The position numbers and the translations under genes are program-made. Shown here piece by piece: positions 50,003-59,889 of a stretch of DNA of 64,000 nt (its first letter is position 1; each line of letters begins with the position of its first letter). Where the stretch lies: assembly GCF_002954225.1 (NCBI RefSeq), contig NZ_PPTH01000017.1:531521-595520 (forward strand). Direction: 5' to 3'. The notes beneath the pieces were generated by a model. It was not told the DNA's origin, made no database searches, and saw nothing but the letters and a program-made list of their open reading frames with translations. The DNA is from Arthrobacter ruber (GTDB lineage: Bacteria > Actinomycetota > Actinomycetes > Actinomycetales > Micrococcaceae).

Positions 50003-50983
50003 ATGGCCAGTCACGGACGTCCAGGCGCGGTTCGCAAAACGAAGAAGGGCCCCACCATCGGCACCGGCGGCCACGGGCGCAAGTCGCTCGAGGGCAAGGG
50101 ACCCACCCCGAGGGCGGAGGACCGCCCGTACCACAAGGCGTACAAGAACAAGGAGCTCGCGGAGCGCTCGGCAGCCAAGCGGGACGGCAAGGGCGCAGGC
50201 ACCGGTCGCACCAAGGGCAAGGCAGCCGAGGAAGTCGTCACGGGCCGCAACTCCGTGGTGGAGGCGCTGCGGGCGGGCATCCCCGCGAAGGCCCTCCACG
50301 TCGCCATCCGGATCGAGATGGACGACCGCGTCCGCGAGTCGCTGAAGATGGCCGCCGATCGCGGCATCCCCGTCATGGAGACCGGCAAGCCGGAACTCGA
50401 CCGCATGACGGACGGCGCGGTGCACCAGGGACTCATGCTGCAGATCCCACCCTACGAGTACGCCGACGCGCTGGACCTCGTCGACGAGACCATCGAGCGG
50501 TACCGGCGCGGCCACATCGGCAACGCCCCGCTGTTCGTGGCACTGGACGGCATCACCGACCCGCGCAACCTCGGCGCCATCATCCGCTCGGCGTCGGCCT
50601 TCAGCAGCCACGGCGTGATCGTGCCCGAGCGCCGCTCGGTCGGTGTGACGGCCTCGGCGTGGAAGACCAGTGCCGGTGCCGCCGTGCGCGTGCCCGTGGC
50701 CCGCGTGGGCAACCTCAACTCGGCGCTCAAGGCCTTCAAGGACAAGGGCATCTTCGTCCTCGGGCTCGACGGCGACGGCGACGTCTCGCTGCCCGAGCTC
50801 TCGCTCGGCCGCGACCCCATCTGCATCGTCGTCGGTTCGGAGGGCAAGGGTCTCTCCCGGCTCGTGCGCGAGAACTGCGACCAGATCGTGTCCATCCCCA
50901 TCGATTCCGCCATGGAGTCGCTCAACGCGTCGATGGCGGTGGGAATCACGCTCTACGAGGTGTCCCGCCAGCGTTCCTCCTGA
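50003..50983 (+). CDS. rlmB: 23S rRNA 2'-O-methyltransferase RlmB (SpoU family)
   Basis: 326 residues. A Lys/Gly-rich N-terminal extension of ~75 residues, a SpoU substrate-binding domain (VTGRNSVVEALRAGIPAKALHVA), and a SpoU knot: ALDGITDPRNLGAIIRSASAF, VGVTASAWKTSAGAAVRVPVARVGNL, CIVVGSEGKGLSRLVRENCDQIVSIPIDSAMESLNASMAVGITLYE. It methylates a guanosine in 23S rRNA. The long basic extension is usual in Actinobacteria. Confidence 0.94.
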   Translation: MASHGRPGAVRKTKKGPTIGTGGHGRKSLEGKGPTPRAEDRPYHKAYKNKELAERSAAKRDGKGAGTGRTKGKAAEEVVTGRNSVVEALRAGIPAKALHVAIRIEMDDRVRESLKMAADRGIPVMETGKPELDRMTDGAVHQGLMLQIPPYEYADALDLVDETIERYRRGHIGNAPLFVALDGITDPRNLGAIIRSASAFSSHGVIVPERRSVGVTASAWKTSAGAAVRVPVARVGNLNSALKAFKDKGIFVLGLDGDGDVSLPELSLGRDPICIVVGSEGKGLSRLVRENCDQIVSIPIDSAMESLNASMAVGITLYEVSRQRSS

Positions 50984-50993
50984 CCGGCCGCAC

Positions 50994-53096
50994 ATGACGA
51001 ACCCCGCACCGTTGCCACCCGCCTCCCGGGAGTTCCCGCTCGGGCTCCACGCCGTCAAGGGCGACTGGGGGTCGGACACGCATGCCAACGCAGCGGTCTG
51101 GGCGCCCGCCGTCACCTCCATGGACGTCCACTGGCGCCGCACGGACGGCTCCTGGACCTCCGAGACGCTCGTGGGACTCGACGGCGGCGTCCACCACGGC
51201 GTCGTGGGTCCCTTGGCGCCCGGCGCCCCGTACGCCTTCTGGCCCACGGGCCAGGACCTGCCCGGCCCGGCAGGGAAGGCGCAGCTGCTCCTCGACCCCT
51301 ACGCCCGGGCGATCGAGACCGTCCGGACAGATGCAGGGACGGACGAGGGTTCGTCGCGCTCCTACTACTCGGTGTTCCTGGAGCACGCCTTCGACTGGGG
51401 CGCGAGCGAACGCCCCCGCACCCCGTGGCGGGACACCGTCATCTATGAAGCGCACGTCAAGGGGCTCACGAAACTCCATCCCGACGTGCCCGAGGAGCTC
51501 CGCGGGACCTACGCCGGACTGGCCCACCCAGCCATGGTGGGGTACCTCCGCGACCTCGGCGTGACCGCCGTCCAGCTCCTCCCGATCCACTTCCACATCG
51601 ACGAACCGCACCTCGAACCCCTCGGCCTCAGCAACTACTGGGGCTACAACACCCTCGGGTTCTTCGCGGCCCACACCGACTACGCCACCGACGCGGCGCG
51701 GGCGGGCGGACCCTCGGCCGTGCTCGACGAGTTCAAGGGCATGGTCCGGACGCTGCACGAGGCGGGCCTCGAGGTCCTCCTCGACGTCGTCTACAACCAC
51801 ACCGCCGAAGGCGACCAGCACCGCCCCGCGCTGTGCTGGCGCGGGCTGGGGGACCTCGACTACTACCGGCACGACTCCGCGGGCCGGTACGTCGACACGA
51901 CCGGCTGTGGCAACAGCCTCGACTTCTCGCAGCCCAGGGTCGTCGAGTTCGCGCTGGACTCGCTGCGGTACTGGGTGGAGGAGTTCCAGATCGACGGCTT
52001 CCGCTTCGATCTCGCCGTCACCCTCTCCCGCGACGAGCACAATGCGTTCACGCCGAGGCACCCGTTCCTCGTGGCCGTCGGCGCCTCCCGCACCCTCCGC
52101 GGCACCAAGCTCATCGCCGAGCCGTGGGACATCGGGCCCGACGGCTGGCAGACCGGCCGGTTCCCCGTGGGCTGGGCGGACTGGAACGACCGCTTCCGCG
52201 ACACCGTCCGCGACTTCTGGCTGCACGACGTCGCCGCCATCGGGCGCGGAGACACAGGATCCTCGCCGGCGCGCCTCGCCGGGTGCCTCGCCGGTTCCAC
52301 CGAGACCTTCGCATCGTCCGGCCGCAACCCGCTCGCCTCGGTCAATCTCGTGACCGCGCACGACGGCTTCACCCTCGCGGACCTCACCTCCTACGAGCGC
52401 AAGCACAACGAGGCCAACGGCGAGGGCAACCGCGACGGCCACAACGACAACCACAGCTACAACCACGGGGCCGAGGGGCGCACCGAGGACGAGGCGATCC
52501 TGGCCCGCCGCGAGCGCAGCGCCCGCAACATCATGGCGTCGCTGCTCATCTCGCTGGGCGTCCCCATGCTGACCGCAGGGGACGAGCTGGGGCGGACGCA
52601 GAGCGGCAACAACAACGCCTACTGTCAGGACAACGAGCTCGCCTGGGTGCACTGGCCCGACGACGCCGCATCGCGCCGCATGCTCGACGCGACCCGCACG
52701 CTGCTGTCCATCCGGAGGGACTTCCTCGCCGGGCAGCCCCCCACGTTCCCCTCCCGCGGCGACCAGTCCACGCTGCTGTGGTTCAACACCGCAGGCCTGC
52801 CGATGACGGCCCAGGAATGGAACGACCCGCGGACCAGGACGGTGCAGCTCCTCCTCGCGTCGACGGGCGGGAGGATCAACGGGCTCGTGGTGATCAACGG
52901 CTCCCTCGAGGACACGCGCATCCACCTGCCCTCGGCATGGACCGCCCAGGGCGAGGGCACCGAGGGGGACCCGCCACGCTGGTTCAGTCCCACGTTCGAC
53001 TCCGCAGCCCCCGGCCCGATCCCGGGCACGAGGCGGCTGCACGCGGGCGACAGCGACACGGTGGCAGCCGATTCGGTGCGCATCTACCGCTGCTGA
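50994..53096 (+). CDS. glgX: Glycogen debranching enzyme GlgX
   Basis: 700 residues from ATG 50994; the longer open frame lies in rlmB. An N-terminal CBM48 (FPLGLHAVKGDWGSDTHANAAVWAPAVTSMDVHW), then a GH13 barrel: VYNHTAEG, nucleophile Asp in DGFRFDLAVTLSRD, acid Glu in KLIAEPWDIGPDGW, and VTAHDGFTLADL. It cuts alpha-1,6 branches of glucan after GlgP trimming. No Shine-Dalgarno is visible; it starts 10 nt after rlmB and may be read from it. Confidence 0.93.
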   Translation: MTNPAPLPPASREFPLGLHAVKGDWGSDTHANAAVWAPAVTSMDVHWRRTDGSWTSETLVGLDGGVHHGVVGPLAPGAPYAFWPTGQDLPGPAGKAQLLLDPYARAIETVRTDAGTDEGSSRSYYSVFLEHAFDWGASERPRTPWRDTVIYEAHVKGLTKLHPDVPEELRGTYAGLAHPAMVGYLRDLGVTAVQLLPIHFHIDEPHLEPLGLSNYWGYNTLGFFAAHTDYATDAARAGGPSAVLDEFKGMVRTLHEAGLEVLLDVVYNHTAEGDQHRPALCWRGLGDLDYYRHDSAGRYVDTTGCGNSLDFSQPRVVEFALDSLRYWVEEFQIDGFRFDLAVTLSRDEHNAFTPRHPFLVAVGASRTLRGTKLIAEPWDIGPDGWQTGRFPVGWADWNDRFRDTVRDFWLHDVAAIGRGDTGSSPARLAGCLAGSTETFASSGRNPLASVNLVTAHDGFTLADLTSYERKHNEANGEGNRDGHNDNHSYNHGAEGRTEDEAILARRERSARNIMASLLISLGVPMLTAGDELGRTQSGNNNAYCQDNELAWVHWPDDAASRRMLDATRTLLSIRRDFLAGQPPTFPSRGDQSTLLWFNTAGLPMTAQEWNDPRTRTVQLLLASTGGRINGLVVINGSLEDTRIHLPSAWTAQGEGTEGDPPRWFSPTFDSAAPGPIPGTRRLHAGDSDTVAADSVRIYRC

Positions 53097-53340
53097 CGCA
53101 GCCCATGGCGGGACGCCTGCTCCGGCCTGTGCCCTCGTCGTCGTTCCCACCTTCCGGGCACGAGGGCCCGCCCATCAGCAGCTGATCCGGGCACGGCCCG
53201 CAGCCGGACCGCAGGAACCAGGAACGACGACGGGGCCGACGGCCTCCGGGATCAGCCGGTCCTGAGGGAACAGACAGTATCCGCGGACGACAGGAGCCCG
53301 GGACCGTACGGTCCCGGGCTCCTGTCGTCCGGAGGACTGC
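53097..53340. other. Convergent intergenic region between glgX and glgP
   Basis: No gene. It holds the 46-bp palindrome at 53285-53330 and a second imperfect stem (GCCCTCGT/ACGAGGGC near 53130-53168). Both fit transcription ends. Confidence 0.5.
53285..53330. terminator. Perfect 46-bp palindrome, bidirectional terminator
   Basis: Two 21-nt arms pair without a mismatch around GTAC, which is itself self-complementary. It ends 10 nt before the glgP stop and serves glgP (minus) and glgX (plus). Confidence 0.8.
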
Positions 53341-55953
53341 TCAGGCGTTGACGATGAGTCCCAGCTCGGCCCTCGTGGCGAGGGTCGAGTGTTTGGGCAG
53401 CACACGCACGGTGTACCCGAAGGACCCGGAGTGGTCGATCCGGATGGCGCCCGTGAACAGGTACCGTCCGCTGCCCAGACTTTCGGCCACCTCGAGGTCC
53501 TCGACCGTGACGTCGCTCAGCTCGTCGCTCTCGAGGGCGCGGCCGTAGGCCACCTCCACGGACACGTCGTCAGGGTTCAGCCCGCCGAGCGACACGTAGG
53601 CGTTGACGGTCAGCGAGTCCCCGATCTGCGGATCCTCGGAGACGCCCGTGGAGTCCACGTGCTCCACCTGCACGGCCGGCCAGCTGCCCTGGACACGGGA
53701 GCGCCAGGCCGCCGTCCTCTTCGCGAGGGAGAACGAGTCCGCGGCGGCCTCCTGCCCGGCGCGCCAGGCGGGTCGGTAGAGCTTGTCCACGTAGTCCTGC
53801 AGCATGCGCTCCGCGGACACCGCGGGTCCGAGCGTCGCCATCGTGTGCTTGATCATCGCGATCCACTGGTGCGGGACGCCGTCCTGCGAGAGCTCGGACG
53901 GTCCGGCCGCACCGGCACCCTCCGCGGGGACCAGCGAGTAGAACCGGGGCCCCACCTGGGTCTCGAGGAGGTCGTAGAGGGCCGCGGCCTCGATGTCGTC
54001 GCGCTCGTCGGCGGACGCGCCGTTGTTCGCGGTCGGGATGGCCCAGCCGTTGTCGCCGTCGTACATCTCGTCCCACCAGCCGTCGAGGACGGACAGATTG
54101 AGGCCGCCGTTGATCGCGGCCTTCATCCCCGAGGTACCACAGGCCTCGAGGGGGCGCAGCGGGTTGTTCAGCCAGACGTCGCAGCCCGGGAAGAGCGTGC
54201 GGGCCATCGCGATGTCGTAGTTGGGCAGGAAGACGATGCGGTGGCGAACCTCGGGGTCGTCGGTGAAGCGCACCAGATCCTGGATCATGCGCTTGCCCTG
54301 CTCGTCGGCGGGGTGCGACTTGCCGGCGATCACGAGCTGGATGGGGTGCTCCGGATGCAGCAGCAGCGCCTTGAGCCGGGCCGGGTTCCGCAGCATCAGC
54401 GTGAGGCGCTTGTACGTCGGCACGCGGCGGGCGAACCCGATCGTCAGGACGTCCGGATCGAGGACGGAGTCGGTCCAGGCGAGTTCGGCGTCGGCGGCCC
54501 CGCGCTTCTTCCACGAGGAGCGCAGGCGCTGGCGGACGTCGTCGACCAGGTTGGAGCGGAGGCTCCGGCGCAGCGCCCAGATGTCCGTGTCCGGGACGTC
54601 GTACACCTTGTCCCACTGGGGATCGAGGATGGATTCCGCGCCGAAGTGGCTGCGGGCGAAGTCGGCGATCTGGGGGTCGACCCAGCTCGGGACGTGCACG
54701 CCGTTGGTCACCGACGTGATGGGGACCTCGCGGGAGTCGAAGCCCGGCCAGAGACCGGAGAACATGCCGCGGGACACCTCGCCGTGCAGCTTCGCGACGC
54801 CGTTGGCGCGCTGCGCCAGGCGCAGGCCCATGACGGCCATGTTGAACTTGGTCGGATCGCCGTCCGCGTAGTTCTCCGCCCCGAGGGCCAGCACGCGATC
54901 CGTGGGCACGGACGGCGCGAGACCGGCGTGGAAGAAGTGCTCGATCTGGGCGCGGTCGAAGCGGTCGATGCCGGCCGGTACCGGCGTGTGGGTGGTGAAC
55001 ACGGTGGACGCGCGGCCCGCGGTGAGCGCCTCCTCCCAGCTCATCGGCGACGCGTTGGAGGGATCCATCAGTTCGCGGATGCGCTCGATGCCGAGGAACC
55101 CGGCGTGACCCTCGTTGGTGTGGAACACCTCCGGGGCGGGTGTCCCGGTGAGTCGCTGGAAGATCCGCAGCGCCTTGACGCCACCCATCCCGAGGAGCAG
55201 CTCCTGCTGGAGGCGCTGGTCCCCGCCGCCGCCGTACAGGCGGTCGGTGACGTCGCGCGCGGCGTCGTCGTTCTCGGCGACGTTGGAGTCCAGGAGCAGG
55301 AGGGGGACCCGGCCGACGTCGGCGCGCCAGATGTGCGCCGACAGCTGCCGGCCGTTGGGCAGGGGCAGCACCACCTTCGCGGCGGAGCCGTCCTCCTCAC
55401 GGAGGAGCGTCAGTGGCAGCCCGTCCGGGTCGAGCACGGGGTAGGTCTCCTGCTGCCAGGCATCGCGGGAGAGGGACTGCTTGAAGTAGCCGGCCTGGTA
55501 GAGCAGGCCGACGCCGATGAGGGGGACGCCGAGGTCGGAGGCGGACTTGAGGTGGTCACCGGCCAGGATGCCGAGGCCGCCGGAGTACTGGGGGAGGACG
55601 GCGCTGATGCCGTACTCGGGGGAGAAGTAGGCGATGCTGCGGGGAGCGTCCTCGCCGAGGCTCTGGTACCAGCGCGGTTCGGTGAGGTAGCTCTCGAGGT
55701 CGGCGCCGACCTCCTGGATGCGCCGCACCAGCTTCTCGTCGGCCGCGAGCTGCTGCAGCCGCTCCCGCGTGACGGAGCCGAGGAAGGACACCGGATCGTG
55801 CCCGCTCTCGTTCCAGAGGGCGGGGTCGATCTCCTCGAACAGGCGCGAGGTCGGCAGATGCCATGACCAGCGCAGGTTGCCCGCGAGCTTGCCCAGCGGG
55901 GCGATGTTCTCGGGGAGGACGGTTCGGACGGTAAATCTACGGATGGCCTTCAC
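53341..55953 (-). CDS. glgP: Alpha-glucan (glycogen) phosphorylase
   Basis: 870 residues, the long actinobacterial form. It begins with a DUF3417-type N-terminal domain (KAIRRFTVRTVLPENIAPLGKLAGNLRWSW). The phosphorylase core has AYFSPEYGISAVLPQYSGGLGILAGDHLKSASDLGVPLIGVGLLYQ, HTNEGHAGFLGIERI, FTTHTPVPAGIDRF, and the PLP site EACGTSGMKAAINGGLNLSVLDGWWDE with its Lys. It releases glucose-1-phosphate (or maltose-type products) from glucan. It is leaderless (TACCGT 7 nt before GTG 55953) and diverges from glgE. Confidence 0.95.
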   Translation of the reverse strand: MKAIRRFTVRTVLPENIAPLGKLAGNLRWSWHLPTSRLFEEIDPALWNESGHDPVSFLGSVTRERLQQLAADEKLVRRIQEVGADLESYLTEPRWYQSLGEDAPRSIAYFSPEYGISAVLPQYSGGLGILAGDHLKSASDLGVPLIGVGLLYQAGYFKQSLSRDAWQQETYPVLDPDGLPLTLLREEDGSAAKVVLPLPNGRQLSAHIWRADVGRVPLLLLDSNVAENDDAARDVTDRLYGGGGDQRLQQELLLGMGGVKALRIFQRLTGTPAPEVFHTNEGHAGFLGIERIRELMDPSNASPMSWEEALTAGRASTVFTTHTPVPAGIDRFDRAQIEHFFHAGLAPSVPTDRVLALGAENYADGDPTKFNMAVMGLRLAQRANGVAKLHGEVSRGMFSGLWPGFDSREVPITSVTNGVHVPSWVDPQIADFARSHFGAESILDPQWDKVYDVPDTDIWALRRSLRSNLVDDVRQRLRSSWKKRGAADAELAWTDSVLDPDVLTIGFARRVPTYKRLTLMLRNPARLKALLLHPEHPIQLVIAGKSHPADEQGKRMIQDLVRFTDDPEVRHRIVFLPNYDIAMARTLFPGCDVWLNNPLRPLEACGTSGMKAAINGGLNLSVLDGWWDEMYDGDNGWAIPTANNGASADERDDIEAAALYDLLETQVGPRFYSLVPAEGAGAAGPSELSQDGVPHQWIAMIKHTMATLGPAVSAERMLQDYVDKLYRPAWRAGQEAAADSFSLAKRTAAWRSRVQGSWPAVQVEHVDSTGVSEDPQIGDSLTVNAYVSLGGLNPDDVSVEVAYGRALESDELSDVTVEDLEVAESLGSGRYLFTGAIRIDHSGSFGYTVRVLPKHSTLATRAELGLIVNA

Positions 55954-55960
55954 CCCGGAA

Positions 55961-55966
55961 ACGGTA
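55961..55966 (-). promoter_or_regulatory. -10 box TACCGT, leaderless glgP
   Basis: TACCGT (minus strand), 7 nt, then GTG 55953. Confidence 0.4.
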
Positions 55967-55999
55967 GCGCACTTGTTCGCGCCTGAGGGAGGCCGCTGC

Positions 56000-56015
56000 G
56001 TAAACGCTTGCGTGT
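56000..56015. promoter_or_regulatory. Possible LacI-family operator between glgP and glgE
   Basis: GTAAACGCTTGCGTG contains AAACGCTT (reverse AAGCGTTT), the half-site type read by LacI/MalR regulators of sugar genes. The palindrome is imperfect. It lies in the 124-bp divergent promoter region. Confidence 0.3.
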
Positions 56016-56077
56016 TACAGGAAAGGCCTTGACGTTACGCCAAGCCTCCTTAGCAATTCGGTCCATAACTCGCTAAC

Positions 56078-58123
56078 GTGACTCGGGTGACCACTACCGA
56101 TCAGAACCGAAATGCCCAGTATCCCGAGGGCCTGCGCTTCGGCCGCATCCCCATCACGGCGGTCAGTCCCGTCATCGAGGACGGCCGCTTCCCCGCCAAG
56201 GGCATCCCGGGCTCCGACATCGCCGTGGGTGCCACCGTCTTCAGGGAGGGGCACGACCAGCTGGGCGTGTCCGCCGTCCTCCAGGATCCCCGCGGCAAGG
56301 AGGTGCAGCGCGTCCGCATGACGCCGGTCGGATCAGGCCTCGACCGTTGGGCCGGGACCCTCACCCCCCGCACCAGGGGCCTGCACACGTTCACCATCGA
56401 AGGGTGGTCGGACCTCTTCGGAACCTGGGAGCACGACGCCACCATCAAGATCGCCGCCGGCGTCGACGTCGAGCTGATGCTCATGGAGGGCGCCGCCCTC
56501 TTCACCCGAGCGGCAGGGGAACGGACCGCCCGCGATGCGGCACTGTTCCGCCGCACCGCCGAGGCGCTGGCCGACACCACCCGGAGCGTCGAGGCCCGCC
56601 TCGCGTCAGGGCTCACCCCCCAGATCCACGAGGCCATCGCCCGCCAGCCCATCCGTTCGCTCGTGACCGTCTCGCCGGCGTACCCCATCCTCGTGGAGCG
56701 CGAACTGGCGGGACGTGCCGCCTGGTACGAGTTCTTCCCCCGGTCCGAGGGCGCCACCTACAACCCCGAGACGGCGGAGTGGACCTCGGGCACCTTCCGC
56801 GAGGCGACGAAGCGGCTCGACGCCGTCGCGGCCATGAACTTCGACGTCGTGTACCTGCCGCCGATCCACCCGATCGGCCGGACGCACCGCAAGGGACCCA
56901 ACAACACGCTCACGGCCGGCCCCGCCGATCCCGGCTCGCCCTGGGCGATCGGGTCGGCCGACGGCGGCCACGACGCCATCCACCCCGACCTCGGCACCTT
57001 CGAGGACTTCGACGCCTTCGTGGCACGGGCCAACGAGCTGGATCTCGAGGTCGCGCTGGACCTGGCCCTGCAGGCCGCACCCGACCACCCCTGGGTCGAG
57101 AGCCACCCCGAATGGTTCACCACGCGCGTGGACGGATCCATCGCCTACGCGGAGAACCCTCCGAAGAAGTACCAGGACATCTACCCGATCAACTTCGACA
57201 ACGACCCGAAGGGCCTGTCGAAGGAGGTCCTGCGGATCGTCCTGATGTGGATCCAGCACGGCGTGAAGATCTTCCGCGTGGACAACCCGCACACCAAGCC
57301 GGTGCAGTTCTGGGAGTGGCTCATCGCGCGGGTGAACAGGAAGCACCCCGACGTGATCTTCCTCGCCGAGGCGTTCACGCGCCCGCCGATGATGCACGCC
57401 CTCGGGCGCGCCGGGTTCCAGCAGTCGTACTCCTACTTCACGTGGCGCAACACGAAGACGGAGCTGGAGGAGTACTTCACCGAGATCAGCCAGGTGTCCC
57501 CGGCGTACTTCCGGCCCAACTTCTTCGTGAACACGCCCGACATCCTCACCGAGTACCTCCAGTACGGCGGACCGGCCGCCTTCAAGATCCGCGCCGTGCT
57601 CGCCTCCATGGCCAGCCCGCTCTGGGGCGTGTACTCGGGCTACGAGCTGTTCGAGCATGTTGCCCGGCCCGGGGCCGAGGAGTACATCGACAACGAGAAG
57701 TTCCAGTACCGCCCCCGCGACTACGCCGCCGCCGAGGCGGAGGGCCGCTCCCTGGCTCCCTTCATCACCCGGCTCAACGCGATCCGCCGGGCGCACCCCG
57801 CACTCGGGGACCTCGAGAACCTCACCGTCCACAGCAGCACCGATTCGGCCACCGTGGTCTTCGTCAAGACCAAGCAGACCGCGGAGGGCAAGGACACCAT
57901 CATCGTCGTCGTCAACGTGGACCCGCATAGCACGCGGGAGAGCACGGTGTCGCTGGATCTCGGGCAGCTCGCCCTCGACGACTCCGACCTCGACGGGAAC
58001 GGTATGTTCCTCGTGGACGACCTCGTCACGGGTCAGACCTTCACCTGGGGCGAGCACAACTACGTCCGGCTCGATCCCCACGTGGAACCCGCCCACATTC
58101 TCTCGATCAGGAGGCAGCACTAG
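56078..58123 (+). CDS. glgE: Alpha-1,4-glucan:maltose-1-phosphate maltosyltransferase GlgE
   Basis: 681 residues. An N-terminal beta domain (LRFGRIPITAVSPVIEDGRFPAKGIPGSDIAV) and helix bundle are followed by the GH13_3 barrel: GRTHRKGPNNTL, QAAPDHPWVESHPEWF, nucleophile Asp in VKIFRVDNPHTKPVQFWEWLI, acid Glu in IFLAEAFTRPPMMHALG, and SPLWGVYSGYELFEH. It extends glucan with maltose-1-phosphate. Start is GTG 56078 or GTG 56087; no Shine-Dalgarno is seen. Its stop overlaps the treS GTG. Confidence 0.96.
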   Translation: MTRVTTTDQNRNAQYPEGLRFGRIPITAVSPVIEDGRFPAKGIPGSDIAVGATVFREGHDQLGVSAVLQDPRGKEVQRVRMTPVGSGLDRWAGTLTPRTRGLHTFTIEGWSDLFGTWEHDATIKIAAGVDVELMLMEGAALFTRAAGERTARDAALFRRTAEALADTTRSVEARLASGLTPQIHEAIARQPIRSLVTVSPAYPILVERELAGRAAWYEFFPRSEGATYNPETAEWTSGTFREATKRLDAVAAMNFDVVYLPPIHPIGRTHRKGPNNTLTAGPADPGSPWAIGSADGGHDAIHPDLGTFEDFDAFVARANELDLEVALDLALQAAPDHPWVESHPEWFTTRVDGSIAYAENPPKKYQDIYPINFDNDPKGLSKEVLRIVLMWIQHGVKIFRVDNPHTKPVQFWEWLIARVNRKHPDVIFLAEAFTRPPMMHALGRAGFQQSYSYFTWRNTKTELEEYFTEISQVSPAYFRPNFFVNTPDILTEYLQYGGPAAFKIRAVLASMASPLWGVYSGYELFEHVARPGAEEYIDNEKFQYRPRDYAAAEAEGRSLAPFITRLNAIRRAHPALGDLENLTVHSSTDSATVVFVKTKQTAEGKDTIIVVVNVDPHSTRESTVSLDLGQLALDDSDLDGNGMFLVDDLVTGQTFTWGEHNYVRLDPHVEPAHILSIRRQH

Positions 58124-59889
58124 TGCCCAACCCCTTCCAGCTCAATGCACCTGGACTGGCCCACGACCCCCACTGGTACCGCAAGGCGGTCTTCTACGAG
58201 GCACTGGTCCGGGGATTCGCCGATGCGAACGGGGACGGCTCCGGTGACCTGTCGGGTCTCATCGAGAAGATGGACTACCTCCAGTGGCTCGGCGTGGACT
58301 GCCTGTGGCTCCCGCCGTTCTTCAAGTCGCCGCTGCGCGACGGCGGGTACGACATCTCGGACTACTACGACGTCCTCGACGAGTTCGGCTCCCTCGGCGA
58401 TTTCAAGCGGCTCGTCGCCGAGGCGCACGCGCGCGGGGTCCGGGTCATCATCGACCTGCCCATGAACCACACCTCCGACCAGCATCACTGGTTCCAGGAG
58501 TCACGCAGGGATCCCGAGGGCCCGTACGGCGACTTCTACGTGTGGAGCGACACGGACGAGAAGTACGAGGACGCGCGCATCATCTTCGTGGACACGGAGG
58601 AGTCGAACTGGACGTTCGACCCGGTGCGCCGGCAGTTCTTCTGGCACCGCTTCTTCAGCCACCAGCCGGACCTCAACTTCGAGAACCCCAAGGTTCAGGA
58701 GGCCATCTTCGACGTCGTGAAGTTCTGGCTCGACCAGGGCATCGACGGCTTCCGGGCCGACGCCATCCCCTACCTGTTCGAGGAGGAGGGCACCAACTGC
58801 GAGAACCTGCCGAAGACGCACGAGTTCCTCAAGCGGCTCCGCAAGATGGTGGACGAGAACTACCCGGGCCGCGTGATCATCGCCGAGGCCAACCAGATGC
58901 CGGACGAGGTGGTCGAGTACTTCGGTGACGAGGACTCCCCCGAGTGCCACATGTCCTTCCACTTCCCGATCATGCCGAGGCTCTTCTACGCGCTGCGCGA
59001 CCAGAAGGCCGCCCCGATCATCGAGACCATGAAGGACACCCCGGACATCCCCGCGGGTGCCCAGTGGGGTACCTTCCTGCGCAACCACGACGAGCTCACC
59101 CTCGAGATGGTCACCAACGAGGAACGCGAGGCGATGCTCGGCTGGTACGCGCCGGACCCCAGGATGCGTGCCAACGTGGGCATCCGCCGTCGTCTCTCCC
59201 CGCTGCTCGACAACTCCCGCGCGGAGGTGGAGCTGATCCACGCCCTGCTGCTGTCCCTGCCCGGAAGCCCCTTCCTGTACTACGGGGACGAGATCGGCAT
59301 GGGTGACAACATCTGGCTCGAGGACCGCGACGCCTCGCGGACCCCGATGCAGTGGAACCCGGACCGCAACGCCGGCTTCTCCCCGGTGGACCCCGGCAAG
59401 CTGTACCTGCCGGTCGTGCAGTCGCTCGTCTACCACTACAACCACGTGAACGTCGAAGCGCAGATGGCCACGTCCAGCTCGCTGCTGCACTGGGTCCGCC
59501 AGATGCTCGCCGTGCGCAAGGCGCACCCGGCCTTCGGCCTGGGTGCCTACCGCAACGTCCCGGTGGAGTCGGAGCATGTCCTGGCCTTCCTCCGGGAGGT
59601 CGACGAGGACAACGCCGAGGGGGAGCCGGCGGAGTCGGTGCTGTGCGTCTTCAACCTCTCGCAGCACCCCGTCGCGGCACACATGCGCCTGCCGGAGTTC
59701 GCGGGCCGCGGCCTGCGGGACCTGTTCGGCGGCTCGATCTTCCCGGCGTTCGCCGAGGACGGCGAGATGACCCTGACCCTGGGCAGCCACGACTTCTTCT
59801 GGCTGCGGGTGCGGTCGGCGAGCTCCAACACGTCCTCGCCGCACACCCAGTCGATGCCCGTCATCGCGATGTCGGAGGCCACCAGATGA
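58123..59889 (+). CDS. treS: Trehalose synthase TreS
   Basis: 588 residues from GTG 58123, sharing a base with the glgE stop. GH13_16 barrel: [60 protein letters not shown], nucleophile Asp in [25 protein letters not shown], Glu in [14 protein letters not shown], and [14 protein letters not shown]. It interconverts trehalose and maltose and passes maltose to the maltokinase encoded next, which overlaps by ATGA. Confidence 0.96.
   Translation: MPNPFQLNAPGLAHDPHWYRKAVFYEALVRGFADANGDGSGDLSGLIEKMDYLQWLGVDCLWLPPFFKSPLRDGGYDISDYYDVLDEFGSLGDFKRLVAEAHARGVRVIIDLPMNHTSDQHHWFQESRRDPEGPYGDFYVWSDTDEKYEDARIIFVDTEESNWTFDPVRRQFFWHRFFSHQPDLNFENPKVQEAIFDVVKFWLDQGIDGFRADAIPYLFEEEGTNCENLPKTHEFLKRLRKMVDENYPGRVIIAEANQMPDEVVEYFGDEDSPECHMSFHFPIMPRLFYALRDQKAAPIIETMKDTPDIPAGAQWGTFLRNHDELTLEMVTNEEREAMLGWYAPDPRMRANVGIRRRLSPLLDNSRAEVELIHALLLSLPGSPFLYYGDEIGMGDNIWLEDRDASRTPMQWNPDRNAGFSPVDPGKLYLPVVQSLVYHYNHVNVEAQMATSSSLLHWVRQMLAVRKAHPAFGLGAYRNVPVESEHVLAFLREVDEDNAEGEPAESVLCVFNLSQHPVAAHMRLPEFAGRGLRDLFGGSIFPAFAEDGEMTLTLGSHDFFWLRVRSASSNTSSPHTQSMPVIAMSEATR

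Noticed and set aside
56073..56101. CTAAC followed by CCGATC near the glgE start
   Set aside because: The spacer is 19 nt, the -10 half is incomplete, and the site overlaps the glgE start codons.
59352..59885. N-terminal extension of the maltokinase-GlgB protein
   Set aside because: It overlaps treS; the ATGA at 59886 and the [11 protein letters not shown] maltokinase start fix the real beginning.
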